This document shows positions 9,364 to 20,589 of a stretch of DNA of 64,000 nucleotides, one piece after another. This DNA comes from Deinococcus aquaedulcis. Its GTDB lineage: Bacteria > Deinococcota > Deinococci > Deinococcales > Deinococcaceae. The notes beneath the pieces were generated by a model that worked only from the letters and a program-made list of their open reading frames with translations, searched no databases and was not told where the DNA came from. Numbering within the stretch: the stretch's first letter is position 1; every line of letters starts with the position of its first letter. The position numbers and the translations under genes were made by a program. The DNA is taken from positions 124,001 through 188,000 of the forward strand of contig NZ_JAHRBL010000003.1 of NCBI RefSeq assembly GCF_019693445.1. Direction: 5' to 3'.

Positions 9364-11295
9364 TTACTGGAGGTCCGAGGCCACCTCTGCCGCTTCAGCT
9401 TCCGCGTCTTCCCCATCAGCCAGCCCGTGGGCCGGGCTCAGCACCAGCACGCTGTTGGGGGGCAGGTTCAGGCGCAGGTGGTGGGTCTGGCCATGCCACC
9501 CTTCTTCCTTGGCCAGCAGGTCGGGCTGCTGGGTGCCAAAGCCGCCATAGTCGCCGTCATCGGTGGAGAGCAGCAGGCGGTAGGTGCCACCCTGCGGCAC
9601 ACCTACCGGGTACGCCTCGCGGTACACCGGGGTCAGGTTGGCCACCACCACGCTCCAGCCCCCCCCCTGCGGATCACGCCGCACAAAGGCATACACGCTG
9701 CTCTCGGTGTCGTCGGCGCTCAGCCAGAGCATGCCTTCTTCCTTGGTGTCGCCCACATGCCAGTCGGGACGGGTGCGGTACAGGCCGTTCAGGCGCCTCA
9801 CCAGATTCATCACGCCCCGGTGGTCGGGCACATCGGCCAGGTGCCAGGGCAGCGGCGCGTCGTGGTTCCATTCGGTGGGCTGGGCGAACTCCTGACCCAT
9901 GAACAGCAGCTTCTTGCCCGGCGTGGTCCACATCAGGGCCAGAAAGGCGCGGTAGCCGGCGCGCTGGGCGTACCAGTCGCCCGGCATCTTGGCCACCATG
10001 CTCTTTTTCAGGTGCACCACCTCGTCGTGGCTGATCGCCAGCACAAAGTGCTCGCTGGTGCGGTACACGTTGAAAAACGTCAGGGCGTGGTGGTGGTGCT
10101 TGCGCCACAGCGGGTCCTGCTCGAAGTAGCGCAGGCTGTCGTTCATCCAACCCATCGCCCACTTGTAGTCAAAGCCCAGGCCAAACGGCGCCGGGGTGGT
10201 CACGCCCGGGAACGAGGTGCTTTCCTCGGCAATGATCATGCAGCCCGGGGCCATGTGGTGCGCGACCTCGTTCAGGCGCTTGAGAAAGGCAATGGCTTCG
10301 AGGTTCTCGCGCCCGCCGTGAATGTTGGGCACCCACTCGGTGCGCGAGAAATCCAGGTACAGCATGCTGGCCACGGCGTCCACCCGCAGGCCGTCCAGGT
10401 GAAAGTCCTGCAGCCACTTCAGGGCCGAACCGATCAGGAACATCACGACCTCGTTGCGGCCATAGTCGAAAATGTAGGTGTTCCAGTCCTGGTGAAAGCC
10501 CTTGCGGGGGTCGGCGTATTCGTACAGTGGGCCGCCGTCAAAGTGCGCCAGGCCCGCGTTGTCGGTGGGAAAATGGCCCGGCACCCAATCCAGCAGGACG
10601 CCAATTCCCAGGCCATGCAGGTGGTTGACGAAATACTTGAAGTCCTCGGGGCTGCCCATGCGGCTGGTGGGCGCGTAGTACCCGGTGACCTGATAGCCCC
10701 ACGAGCCGTCGAAGGGATGCTCCATGACCCCCAGCAGTTCCACGTGGGTGTAGCCCATGTACTGCACGTAGTCGCCCAGGCGGTGGGCGAGGTCACGGTA
10801 ATTCATGAACCAGCCGTCGTCGCGCCGCGCCCACGAGGGCAGGTGCACCTCGTAGATGCTGACCGGGCGCTCCAGTCCCGGCTCGCGGGCCCCCATCCAG
10901 CGGTCATCGGTCCAGGTGAACGGCTGGTTCCAGATGATGCTGGCGGTGGCCGGGCGCACCTCGAAAAAGGTGCCGTAAGGGTCCATCTTGTCCTCGGTAC
11001 GGCCGTCCTGGGCGGTAATACGATACTTGTAGCGCTGGCCGTGGCGCGCCGCCGGTACAAAGGCCCCCCAGAAGCCAAAATCCAGGCGCTGCATGGGGTG
11101 GTCAAAGCCGTTGAAGCCGTTAAAGTCGCCCACCACACTCACATGGTGGGCATTGGGGGCCCACACGCCAAACCGCACGCCCTCTACCCCGTTTTCCGTG
11201 GTGGGGTGCGCGCCCAGCAGGTGATCAGGGCGCACGAGGTCCGCCGTGACCAGTTGTTGCAGGTGCCCATGATCCAGCGGAAGCGGTTCACTCAT
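9364..11295 (-). CDS. glgB: 1,4-alpha-glucan branching enzyme
   Basis: GlgB cuts alpha-1,4 glucan chains and re-joins them as alpha-1,6 branches in glycogen. The 643-aa protein has a CBM48 domain at about 38-115 and a GH13 barrel with the four conserved regions: LLDWVPGHF, DGLRVDAVAS (nucleophile Asp about 306), MIIAEEST (acid/base Glu about 357) and AISHDEV (Asp about 424). It is the shorter N-terminal form without the extra N1 domain of E. coli GlgB. The acidic tail 'DGEDAEAEAAEVASDL' is probably disordered. A TAGACT box seven bases before the ATG implies a leaderless message. Glycogen phosphorylase is at 57358, not adjacent. Confidence 0.95.
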   Translation of the reverse strand: MSEPLPLDHGHLQQLVTADLVRPDHLLGAHPTTENGVEGVRFGVWAPNAHHVSVVGDFNGFNGFDHPMQRLDFGFWGAFVPAARHGQRYKYRITAQDGRTEDKMDPYGTFFEVRPATASIIWNQPFTWTDDRWMGAREPGLERPVSIYEVHLPSWARRDDGWFMNYRDLAHRLGDYVQYMGYTHVELLGVMEHPFDGSWGYQVTGYYAPTSRMGSPEDFKYFVNHLHGLGIGVLLDWVPGHFPTDNAGLAHFDGGPLYEYADPRKGFHQDWNTYIFDYGRNEVVMFLIGSALKWLQDFHLDGLRVDAVASMLYLDFSRTEWVPNIHGGRENLEAIAFLKRLNEVAHHMAPGCMIIAEESTSFPGVTTPAPFGLGFDYKWAMGWMNDSLRYFEQDPLWRKHHHHALTFFNVYRTSEHFVLAISHDEVVHLKKSMVAKMPGDWYAQRAGYRAFLALMWTTPGKKLLFMGQEFAQPTEWNHDAPLPWHLADVPDHRGVMNLVRRLNGLYRTRPDWHVGDTKEEGMLWLSADDTESSVYAFVRRDPQGGGWSVVVANLTPVYREAYPVGVPQGGTYRLLLSTDDGDYGGFGTQQPDLLAKEEGWHGQTHHLRLNLPPNSVLVLSPAHGLADGEDAEAEAAEVASDLQ

Positions 11296-11475
11296 GGGGC
11301 AAAGTCTAGCGGCGCCCCGTTCAGGGCCGGCACAATCTGACGGGAAGATAAAGGTGGGGTGCGGGGAGCAGGAGGCGGTGAGGAATAGGCGGAGGTCGAG
11401 GAGTCTAGGGGTTGAGGGGGCGAGGAGGGGCGCAACTGCGGCAGCGCGGGTTGTCTCTGCGTCCTAGACTGGCGC
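11296..11475. promoter_or_regulatory. Divergent leaderless promoters of glgB and the acetyltransferase-like gene
   Basis: TAGACT boxes face outward at 11303-11308 (minus) and 11465-11470 (plus), seven and five bases before the two start codons. The purine-rich sequence between them shows no regulator site I recognise. Confidence 0.55.
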
Positions 11476-12285
11476 GTGCCCCTGCGACTGGACGCCCTGC
11501 CCACCGACGCCGCGTTGCCGCTGGTGGAGCAGGTGCTGGCGGCTGACCTGAGCGCGCTGGGGCCGCAGCTGACCGGCGCCTGGGCGGTCTGGGCGCCCGG
11601 CGGCGCGCTGCTGGGGGCCCTTGCCCTGCGCCCCTCGCCGGCCCACGGGCAGGAGGTGCTGGGCGGCACGCTGGTGGGGACTGAGCAGCAGGAGGCCGCG
11701 CGGTTGCTGCTCACAGCAGCGCAGGCGACAGGGCCGCTATATGCCTACGCCGACGAGGCCCTACTGCCAGCCTCTGCCCTGCAGGCCCTGGGCTGGCGCG
11801 AGGTCGGCGCCTACGCCCAGCTCAGTGGACCGCTGCCGAAGGAAGTGCCATTGACCCTCGACGGCGTCACCCTGCTGCCCCTGGCCGACCTGCCTGACCT
11901 CGCCCAGCGGCTGGCCGCACAGCGCACGTATGCCGACCGCATCGGCCACACATTCGCCACAGAAGCGGACGTGCAGCCCGGCGCAGGGGGTGTGAATGAA
12001 GACCTGAGCCGCGTGGCCCTGGCCCCATCCGGCCAACCCCTGGGCATCTGTCGCGCGTGGCTGGACGGGCATGAGCTTGCCGTGGGCAGCCCCGGCGTTC
12101 ACCCAGACTGGCGCGCTGGCCCACTGCGCCGCGCCCTGCTGCTGGCGGTATGCCAGGCCGCGCGGCCAGCAGGCACCACCACCCTGATTGTGGACACCTG
12201 GGGCGACACGCCCGAAGAACGGGCCGACGATCTGGCCCTGGGGCTAAGCGTCAGAACTTACAGCCCCATCTATGCCACCCGGTAA
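11476..12285 (+). CDS. GNAT acetyltransferase-like protein
   Basis: The 269-aa protein looks like two degenerate GNAT halves, the second with 'LGICRAWLDGHELAVGSPGVHPDWRAGPLRRALLLAV', which fits strand-4/pyrophosphate-loop/helix geometry, and a terminal 'LGLSVRTYSPIYAT'. The acetyl-CoA loop is not a perfect Q/RxxGxG/A, so catalytic activity is uncertain. The GTG start is set by TAGACT five bases upstream. Substrate unknown. It is divergent from glgB with no functional link visible. Confidence 0.65.
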   Translation: MPLRLDALPTDAALPLVEQVLAADLSALGPQLTGAWAVWAPGGALLGALALRPSPAHGQEVLGGTLVGTEQQEAARLLLTAAQATGPLYAYADEALLPASALQALGWREVGAYAQLSGPLPKEVPLTLDGVTLLPLADLPDLAQRLAAQRTYADRIGHTFATEADVQPGAGGVNEDLSRVALAPSGQPLGICRAWLDGHELAVGSPGVHPDWRAGPLRRALLLAVCQAARPAGTTTLIVDTWGDTPEERADDLALGLSVRTYSPIYATR

Positions 12286-12384
12286 CGACAGGACACAGTG
12301 GACGGAGGAAACGCCACGGGAAAACGTTGCGGGCGCCGCAGTGCAGTCAAGATCTAGTGACGCCTACGGGGTTCAGGCGCCCAC

Positions 12385-13002
12385 TCACGGGAAAGTCAAG
12401 GTCTCGCCTGCACTGGTGGTCACCGTCAGCGTGGGCCGCTGTGGATCAGAAACATCCACACGGCAGCTCACGATGCTTTTGGGGGCGGGCACGGCGCCGC
12501 CCTGCCTCAGGCAGTCGCCCCCTTTCGCCTTGCCCGCCACGCTGTCGGCGTAGACGCTGAGGTAGGTGTTCATCACGTACGAGCGAGTGGCGGCCTCCTG
12601 CGCCTCGCCACGGGCTTCCAACATGCCTGGAATCAGAGAAGTGAAGAGGAACACGGCTTGCAGGCCCACCGAAAGCACCAGATGAACGCCGATGATGCCC
12701 CACTTCAGGGGCTGAGCCAGGGCGGGTCTGGCCCAGTCCTGAGCGGCCTCTTTGGCAAACGTGTCGCGGTAGTGCATCAGCAGAAAGGCGGTGACGACCA
12801 GGGCAACGACAGTGCCCGCCGTCCCCCACGACTCGGTGAACAGGGAAACCGCGCTGCCCGCCACCAGCCACGCCACATGCAGGGGAATGCGGTTGAGGTA
12901 AGTAAACCCCGCCCCAGGCGCAATGAAGGTCAAGAGCAGGCCCAACCAGTAGTTTGGGCGGCGAGCGGGGACAGGCGCAGCGGCCACAGGCAAAGTGGTC
13001 AT
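12385..13002 (-). CDS. Membrane protein with extracytoplasmic pilin-like tail
   Basis: The 205-aa protein has four hydrophobic segments at about 18-34, 42-55, 60-76 and 100-123, starting with LGLLLTFIAPGAGFTYLNR, a pattern seen in small integral membrane proteins. The last about 80 residues are soluble and include EAATRSYVMNTYLSVYADSV plus CLRQGG and SCRVDVSD. That tail is reminiscent of the variable domain of type IV pilin-like proteins, with two Cys for a disulfide; this comparison is tentative. The start has a TATTCT box six bases before it. Upstream DNA 13010-13080 is unusually AT-rich. Confidence 0.65.
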   Translation of the reverse strand: MTTLPVAAAPVPARRPNYWLGLLLTFIAPGAGFTYLNRIPLHVAWLVAGSAVSLFTESWGTAGTVVALVVTAFLLMHYRDTFAKEAAQDWARPALAQPLKWGIIGVHLVLSVGLQAVFLFTSLIPGMLEARGEAQEAATRSYVMNTYLSVYADSVAGKAKGGDCLRQGGAVPAPKSIVSCRVDVSDPQRPTLTVTTSAGETLTFP

Positions 13003-13151
13003 TTCATGAGAATAGATTTAATCTTCTTACTTTTCTCTTTAATCAAGTCCTCTCTGTCATTCAAGCTTTGGCCACCACAGCAACGAGAAAGGTGAGGGGC
13101 GCGGCCAGGGTCTCTCCCCCACCGCGCCCCGCCTCCTGCCTCCCGCTGCCC

Positions 13152-14189
13152 TTACACCCTCACCAACCAGCCTTCCGGCGCCGGGCGGTCACCGTACTGA
13201 ATTCCCGTCAGCTCGTCATACAGGCGCCGAGTCACCGGGCCGACTTCCGTCTCGCTGTAGAACACGTGGAACGTCTCGCCATGCTGAATCCCGCCAATAG
13301 GCGTGATCACGGCCGCCGTGCCGCACGCGCCGGCCTCGCTGTAGCCATCAAGCTGGTCAATGTATACGTCGCCCTCTACCACCTTCAGGCCCAGGCGGTG
13401 CTCGGCCAGGTGCAGCAGGCTGTACTTGGTGATGCTGGGCAGGATGCTGGGCGACTTGGGGGTGACGAAGGTGCCGCCGTCCTTGGTGATGGCGAAGAAG
13501 TTGGCGGCCCCCACCTCCTCAATCTTGGTGTGGGTGGCGGGGTCCAGGTAAATGGCGTCGGCAAAGTGACGCTCCTTGGCTTCATGACCGGCCAGCAGGC
13601 TGGCGGCGTAGTTGCCCCCCACCTTGGCCGCCCCGGTGCCGTGCGGCGCGGCGCGGTCATAACTGGACGTGATGAAGTTGTGCGGCGTCAGCCCGCCCTT
13701 GAAATAGGCACCCACCGGAATGGCGAACACGCCGAACAGAAATTCCGATGCCGAGCGCACGCCGATGTTGTCGCCCACCCCGATCACGTAGGGGCGCAGG
13801 TACAGCGCGCCGCCCGTGCCGTAGGGGGGAATCCAGTGCTCGTTGGCCTTCACGACCTGCCGGCAGGCCTCAATGAACTGCTCGGTGCTGACTTCAGGCA
13901 TCAGTACGCGGCGGCAGCTGGCCTGCATGCGGGCGGCGTTCTGGTCGGGGCGGAAGAGGTTCACGCTGCCGTCGGCGGCGCGGTAGGCCTTCAGGCCCTC
14001 AAAGCACTGCTGCCCGTAGTGCAGGGCCGTAGAACCCTCGCTGATGTGCAGCACGTTGTCCAGGGTCAGCTGGCCGCTGTCCCACTGCCCACCGCGCCAG
14101 TGCGACAGGTAGCGTTCGTCGGTGCGGATGTAGCTGAAGCCCAAGGTCGACCAGTCGAGGTTCACAGGCGGGCGGGTCTGGGTCGTCAT
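13152..14189 (-). CDS. ilvE: Branched-chain amino acid aminotransferase
   Basis: IlvE carries out the last step of Leu, Ile and Val synthesis, passing the amino group of glutamate to the branched 2-oxo acids. The 345-aa protein shows the class IV fold: 'LHYGQQCFEGLKAYR' near 56-70, LRPYVIGVG near 131-139, the PLP lysine at about 189 in GTGAAKVGGNYAAS, and the family C-terminal block 'SEAGACGTAAVITP'. I used the ATG giving MTTQTRPP, with CACAAT six bases upstream; a GTG six codons earlier has no such box. This is the long BCAT II form. Confidence 0.92.
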   Translation of the reverse strand: MTTQTRPPVNLDWSTLGFSYIRTDERYLSHWRGGQWDSGQLTLDNVLHISEGSTALHYGQQCFEGLKAYRAADGSVNLFRPDQNAARMQASCRRVLMPEVSTEQFIEACRQVVKANEHWIPPYGTGGALYLRPYVIGVGDNIGVRSASEFLFGVFAIPVGAYFKGGLTPHNFITSSYDRAAPHGTGAAKVGGNYAASLLAGHEAKERHFADAIYLDPATHTKIEEVGAANFFAITKDGGTFVTPKSPSILPSITKYSLLHLAEHRLGLKVVEGDVYIDQLDGYSEAGACGTAAVITPIGGIQHGETFHVFYSETEVGPVTRRLYDELTGIQYGDRPAPEGWLVRV

Positions 14190-14321
14190 GCCCCGATTGT
14201 GGACCACGGCGCCGGAACCGGTCCACCAGGAGCGGACAGCAGAAGGGGGGCGCGTGGCTGGCCGCGCGAGCAGGCGCCCATGGGAGTTCGCCTCCCCTGG
14301 CCCCAGTTCACTCTCCCCCCT

Positions 14322-14963
14322 CTACGCGCCGCCTTCCCTCTCCACCACATAGCGCCGGAACCGCTCCAGAATCGCCAGCCCCACGGCCCCGCTCTTTTCC
14401 GGGTGAAACTGCGTGGCGTGAACGTTGCCCTGGCTGAGGGCCGCCCAGAACGGCACGCCGTATTCGGTCAGCGCCCCGGCGTCCACTTCCGTCTCAATGG
14501 GTACATAGTAGGAGTGCACAAAGTACGCGTAAGCCGGGCAGGCGAGGTCGCGCAGCAGGGGACTGTCGCCCACCTTGTCCAGCGAGTTCCAGCCCATCTG
14601 CGGCACCTTCAGGCCCGGCAGGTGCTCGAAGCGGCGCACCGTGCCGGGCACCAGCCCCAGCCCCTGCACCCCGGGCGCTTCCTCGGAGCCGTCCAGTAAC
14701 ATCTGCATCCCCACGCAGATGCCCAGCAGCGGCGTGCCGGCGTTCGCGGCGTCCAACACCGGCTGGCGAAAACCGCTCTCGTCGAACGCTTCCATGACCT
14801 GCCGGAAGTGGCCCTGGCCCGGCACCACCACCGCCCGCGCACCGGGCACGTCGGCGGGGTCGGCGCTGACCTTCACCGTCATCCCGGCCCGCTCCAGCGC
14901 CTTGGCCGCGCTGCGCACGTTGCCTGCGCCGTAGTCCAGCAGCAACACCTCCGGCGCTCTCAC
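14322..14963 (-). CDS. hisH: Imidazole glycerol phosphate synthase, glutaminase subunit
   Basis: HisH hydrolyses glutamine and channels ammonia to HisF in histidine synthesis. The 213-aa class-I amidotransferase has the nucleophile Cys at about 83 in GICVGMQML, an oxyanion strand 'VVPGQGHF' near 47-53, and the His/Glu pair in ATQFHPEKSG near the end. The GTG start overlaps the hisB stop as GTGA, so the two are translationally coupled. hisF is not in the window. Confidence 0.93.
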   Translation of the reverse strand: MRAPEVLLLDYGAGNVRSAAKALERAGMTVKVSADPADVPGARAVVVPGQGHFRQVMEAFDESGFRQPVLDAANAGTPLLGICVGMQMLLDGSEEAPGVQGLGLVPGTVRRFEHLPGLKVPQMGWNSLDKVGDSPLLRDLACPAYAYFVHSYYVPIETEVDAGALTEYGVPFWAALSQGNVHATQFHPEKSGAVGLAILERFRRYVVEREGGA

Positions 14964-15547
14964 AGGCTCCCCTTGGTGCTGGGCATGGCGTCAGACGTCA
15001 GCTCAAGCGCGTCGCGCAGGGCGCGGGCCAGCGCTTTCATCACCGCTTCAATCACGTGGTGGGCCTCGCGCCCGGCCAGCAGGCGCACGTGCAGCGTGAT
15101 TCCGCCGTGGTTGCACAGGCCACGCAGAAATTCGCGCAGGTGGTAGTGGGTCATGCCGCCCGCCGTGCCCCACACGTCCAGCGTTTCGGGCTCAAAGGCC
15201 AGGTGCGCGCGCCCGGACAGGTCCACCACCACATGCGTTAGGGTTTCGTCCATGGGCACGAAGGCGCTGCCGTAGCGCTCAATGCCCTTGCGGTCGCCCA
15301 GCGCCTGGGTCAGCGCCTGCCCCAGCGTGATGCCGGTGTCTTCAATCAGGTGGTGGGGCTCAATGTGCAGGTCGCCTTCGGCCTGCACGCTCAGGCCCAG
15401 GCGGGCGTGGCGGGCCAGGGCGTCGAGCATATGGTCAAAAAACCCGTGCCCGGTCCGGGGCGGGTCATAGGCGGCAGTCTCAAGGTCCAGGCGAACAGTG
15501 ATGGTCGTTTCGCTGGTCTGGCGGGTCACGGTGGCCGAGCGGCTCAT
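14960..15547 (-). CDS. hisB: Imidazoleglycerol-phosphate dehydratase
   Basis: This 195-aa monofunctional HisB dehydrates imidazole glycerol phosphate. Metal-binding motifs are GHGFFDHMLDALARH, EPHHLIEDTGITLGQAL, FFRGLC-like 'FLRGLCNHGGITLHV' and REAHHVIEAVMKALARAL. The C-terminus 'TSDAMPSTKGSL' is the usual family ending. The start used has TAGCAT seven bases upstream, which is three codons after another ATG; the first ATG would lie inside that box. It leads the hisB-hisH operon and is divergent from ddrA. Confidence 0.93.
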   Translation of the reverse strand: MSRSATVTRQTSETTITVRLDLETAAYDPPRTGHGFFDHMLDALARHARLGLSVQAEGDLHIEPHHLIEDTGITLGQALTQALGDRKGIERYGSAFVPMDETLTHVVVDLSGRAHLAFEPETLDVWGTAGGMTHYHLREFLRGLCNHGGITLHVRLLAGREAHHVIEAVMKALARALRDALELTSDAMPSTKGSL

Positions 15548-15637
15548 GGCGAGCATGCTAGAGCGTGAAGGCGCCTCCAGACCGTGGCTTGTCGAGGGGG
15601 CGGCAGGCGGCGCCTGGGCAGAACACCCGCCCGCCCA

Positions 15638-15673
15638 TTCTGCCTTGACCGTAATTCTATTCTGTTATAAACT
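15638..15673 (+). promoter_or_regulatory. ddrA promoter with radiation/desiccation response-type palindrome
   Basis: TTGACC (15645-15650) and TAAACT (15668-15673) are 17 bp apart, and the ATG is six bases after the -10, so the message is leaderless. TTCTGCCTTGACCGTAA (15638-15654) keeps the outer half-sites of the known 17-bp motif (TTAYG...CRTAA type) with one change in the left half, and covers the -35. In characterised species the repressor DdrO binds such sites and is cleaved by PprI/IrrE after damage. Its use here is inferred. Confidence 0.7.
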
Positions 15674-15679
15674 AAATCC

Positions 15680-16278
<599 letters not shown>

Positions 16279-16282
<4 letters not shown>

Positions 16283-16392
16283 TCTGGCGTGGCCGCGAAG
16301 GCGACCGCCCCGGCACCCGACAACTGCTGGCCTTTACCCTCTCGCTGTTTCTGCTGATGCTGCTGGGCGGCACTCTGGCCCGCCTGCTCTGA
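16279..16392 (+). CDS. 37-aa single-pass membrane micropeptide overlapping ddrA
   Basis: ATG at 16279 overlaps the ddrA stop (ATGA) and opens 37 codons to TGA at 16390-16392. The product has a charged N-terminus (MIWRGREGDRPGTRQ) followed by one hydrophobic helix, LLAFTLSLFLLMLLGGTLA, and ends RLL. The overlap, the transmembrane pattern and the terminator placed right after its stop all support a real gene. Function unknown; being in the ddrA transcript it should be damage-induced. Confidence 0.65.
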
Positions 16393-16394
16393 GT

Positions 16395-16418
16395 CCCGCC
16401 CCAGGCGGGATTTTTTTT
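16395..16418 (+). terminator. Rho-independent terminator of the ddrA unit
   Basis: CCCGCC and GGCGGG form a stem over a CCA loop, followed by A and eight T residues. It begins only a few bases after the micropeptide stop. Confidence 0.9.
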
Positions 16419-16481
16419 GCCCTTGCCGTGTTACCACTGAAGTACGGACAACGGAGGACAGCCACCCCTTACGCTGGCCGC

Positions 16482-17258
16482 ATGCCCTGGAACCCCGACC
16501 TGTATGACCAGTTCAAGGCCGCCCGCAGCGCCCCGGTGCAGGACCTGCACGCGCTGATTCCAGACAGGCCCTACCGCTGGGTGGTGGACCTGGGCTGCGG
16601 TACCGGCGAGCACACGCAGGCCCTGGCCCGCCGCTTCCCCGACGCCGAAGTGACCGGTCTGGACAGCAGCCCCGAGATGCTGGCGCGCGCCGCCGCGCAC
16701 GACGCCCCCAACGTGCGCTTTGTGCCGGGGAACATCGCGGCGCTTTCAGGCAGCTTTGACCTGATTCACGCCAATGCTTCGCTCCAGTGGCTGCCCGACC
16801 ACCCAGCGCTGCTCCCCAGGCTGTGGAGCCACCTGAATCCGGGCGGCGTGCTGGCCGTGCAGGTGCCCGCCAACCACGACCACCCCAGCCACCGCCTGCT
16901 GAGCGAGACCGCCGCCGATTTTGCAGCGGCGCTGGGCGGCTATACCCGCTTTGGCACCGCGCACGGCGCCTCGCCGGTCCTGAGCCCGGCCGCCTATGCC
17001 GAGCATCTGGACGCCCTGGGGGCCCAGGACATCACGGCCCTGAGCAAGGTGTACCCGGTGGTGCTGGACGGCGCTGAAGGCCTGATTGCCTGGACACGCG
17101 GCACAGCGCTGGTGCCCTACCTGTCGCGGCTGGACGACGCCACCGGGGCGCGCTTCCTGGCCGCTTACCGGGCGAGGTTGCAGGCCGCCTATCCCGGCGA
17201 GCGGCTGTATTACGCCTTTACCCGCGTACTGTTCGTGGCCAGCAAACCGGCGGAGTAA
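16482..17258 (+). CDS. SAM-dependent methyltransferase, trans-aconitate 2-methyltransferase type
   Basis: The 258-aa protein has motif I VVDLGCGTGEHTQALARRFP near 32-51, 'VTGLDSSPEMLARA' as motif II, 'FDLIHANASLQWLPDHPALLPRLWSHLNPGGVLAVQVP' as the Tam-like core, and a late EGLIAWTRGTALVPYLSRL block, all like Tam. Tam methyl-esterifies trans-aconitate, a by-product that inhibits aconitase. The ATG is chosen because TACGCT lies six bases upstream. It follows the ddrA terminator and is a separate unit. Confidence 0.8.
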   Translation: MPWNPDLYDQFKAARSAPVQDLHALIPDRPYRWVVDLGCGTGEHTQALARRFPDAEVTGLDSSPEMLARAAAHDAPNVRFVPGNIAALSGSFDLIHANASLQWLPDHPALLPRLWSHLNPGGVLAVQVPANHDHPSHRLLSETAADFAAALGGYTRFGTAHGASPVLSPAAYAEHLDALGAQDITALSKVYPVVLDGAEGLIAWTRGTALVPYLSRLDDATGARFLAAYRARLQAAYPGERLYYAFTRVLFVASKPAE

Positions 17259-17473
17259 GGCCGGGCGCACTGGTGACAGCTGAAGAGCTCACAGCAGGAC
17301 CCAGCACGCCTTCCGAGCGAACGGGGTGGGTGACAAGGAACCGGCGCAGGCAAAACTGAGGCGCGCTTGCCCGACCCAAGGCTGGAACATGCTGCTCCTC
17401 TCAATGAGCCCACAGCCGGAGGTTATCCCTGCAGGTCAAAGCAGTCCCCTTGCAATGGGCACCCGCGCCCGCC
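17259..17473. other. Intergenic stretch between convergent genes, nothing recognised
   Basis: This 215-bp stretch separates the rightward methyltransferase from a leftward exported-protein gene. I see no hairpin with a T-run and no credible reading frame. Confidence 0.5.
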
Positions 17474-17974
17474 TCAGTCCAGCAGGTCCTTGGGGTCCAG
17501 GTTCTGCTCCACCAGTTGCGGGGTCAGCAGCATCACGAGGCGCGACATCTGGCCCGAGCGGTCTTTCACGTTGCCTTCCATGAGGTACAGATTCTTGAAC
17601 ATGCCGTCGCCCAGGCGGTACATGTTCATCACCTCGCCGTCCTTTTTGGCGGCCTTCAGAAAGATCAGCTGCCGCGCGCCCACGAACTCGCCCGCCTTGC
17701 CCTTGGGGTTCACCAGCAGAATGGCCCAGTGCTCCGGGCTGCGCTTGGGCATATACATGAACATCAGGGCCTCGGTGGGCACGCCCGCAGGCTGGGCCCA
17801 CATCTGCATGATCAGCTCCGTGCCCATGCGGCTGTCAATTACAGGCTTGGTCTTGGCCTGCCCGGTGGCGTACGACCACATGGTTTTCGAGTAGTCAGCG
17901 GCCTGGGCCAGCCCGGCGGCGCCCAGGGCAGTGGCGGCGAGAGTGGTACGGGAAAAGCGGGCGAGCGTGTTCAT
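17474..17974 (-). CDS. Exported hypothetical protein, 166 aa
   Basis: The N-terminus MNTLARFSRTTLAATALGAAGLAQAAD is a typical signal peptide with an A-x-A cleavage site near 25. The mature part contains a repeated LMFMYMPKR / LVNPKGKAGEFVGARQLIFLKAAKKDGEV beta-rich pattern and a C-terminal 'LVMLLTPQLVEQNLDPKDLLD'. I do not recognise the family; outer-membrane or periplasmic lipid-binding folds have this look. GGGAGG lies just before the ATG. It sits 85 bp downstream of hrpB, behind the three-way-junction element. Confidence 0.72.
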   Translation of the reverse strand: MNTLARFSRTTLAATALGAAGLAQAADYSKTMWSYATGQAKTKPVIDSRMGTELIMQMWAQPAGVPTEALMFMYMPKRSPEHWAILLVNPKGKAGEFVGARQLIFLKAAKKDGEVMNMYRLGDGMFKNLYLMEGNVKDRSGQMSRLVMLLTPQLVEQNLDPKDLLD

Positions 17975-17997
17975 CGCCTCCCAGCATGGCAGCCCCC

Positions 17998-18059
17998 GGC
18001 CGGGCATGGGGCCGCAGGTGCGGCCCGCTGGGGGGGGCATGCCCCCAGTGCTGCCCGGC

Positions 18060-18060
<1 letters not shown>
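17998..18060 (-). ncRNA. Predicted three-way-junction structure between hrpB and the exported-protein gene
   Basis: GGCCGGGCA (17998-18006) pairs perfectly with TGCCCGGCC (18052-18060). Inside are two further stems: GGGCCGC/GCGGCCC (18009-18015 with 18020-18026) and CTGGGGG/CCCCCAG (18028-18034 with 18042-18048). The outer arm reaches into the last base of the hrpB stop codon. It could act as an RNA processing or attenuation structure for the 17474-17974 gene, or as a DNA cruciform. No T-run follows, so it is not a standard terminator. Confidence 0.45.
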
Positions 18061-20546
<2,486 letters not shown>

Positions 20547-20589
20547 GGTACGGGGGATGGGGAGGGTTCGTGGTGGCTTGCACTGCGCT

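Noticed and set aside
9427..11340. A 637-codon open frame opposite glgB
   Set aside because: Its product is a His/Val/Ala/Gln-rich string with no domain, and it is the antisense shadow of a clear GlgB. High GC keeps such frames open.
13010..13080. AT-rich patch as a possible foreign DNA or origin signal
   Set aside because: It is only about 70 bp, has no DnaA-box-like repeats or mobile gene, and most likely reflects the promoter of the adjacent membrane-protein gene.
12954..14699. A 581-codon frame opposite ilvE and hisH
   Set aside because: It runs across two well-supported minus-strand genes and has shadow composition (Ala/Val/Gly/His/Gln).
16428..16481. Upstream start for the methyltransferase
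   Set aside because: It would begin inside the non-coding stretch right after the ddrA terminator and before the TACGCT box that fixes the ATG at 16482.
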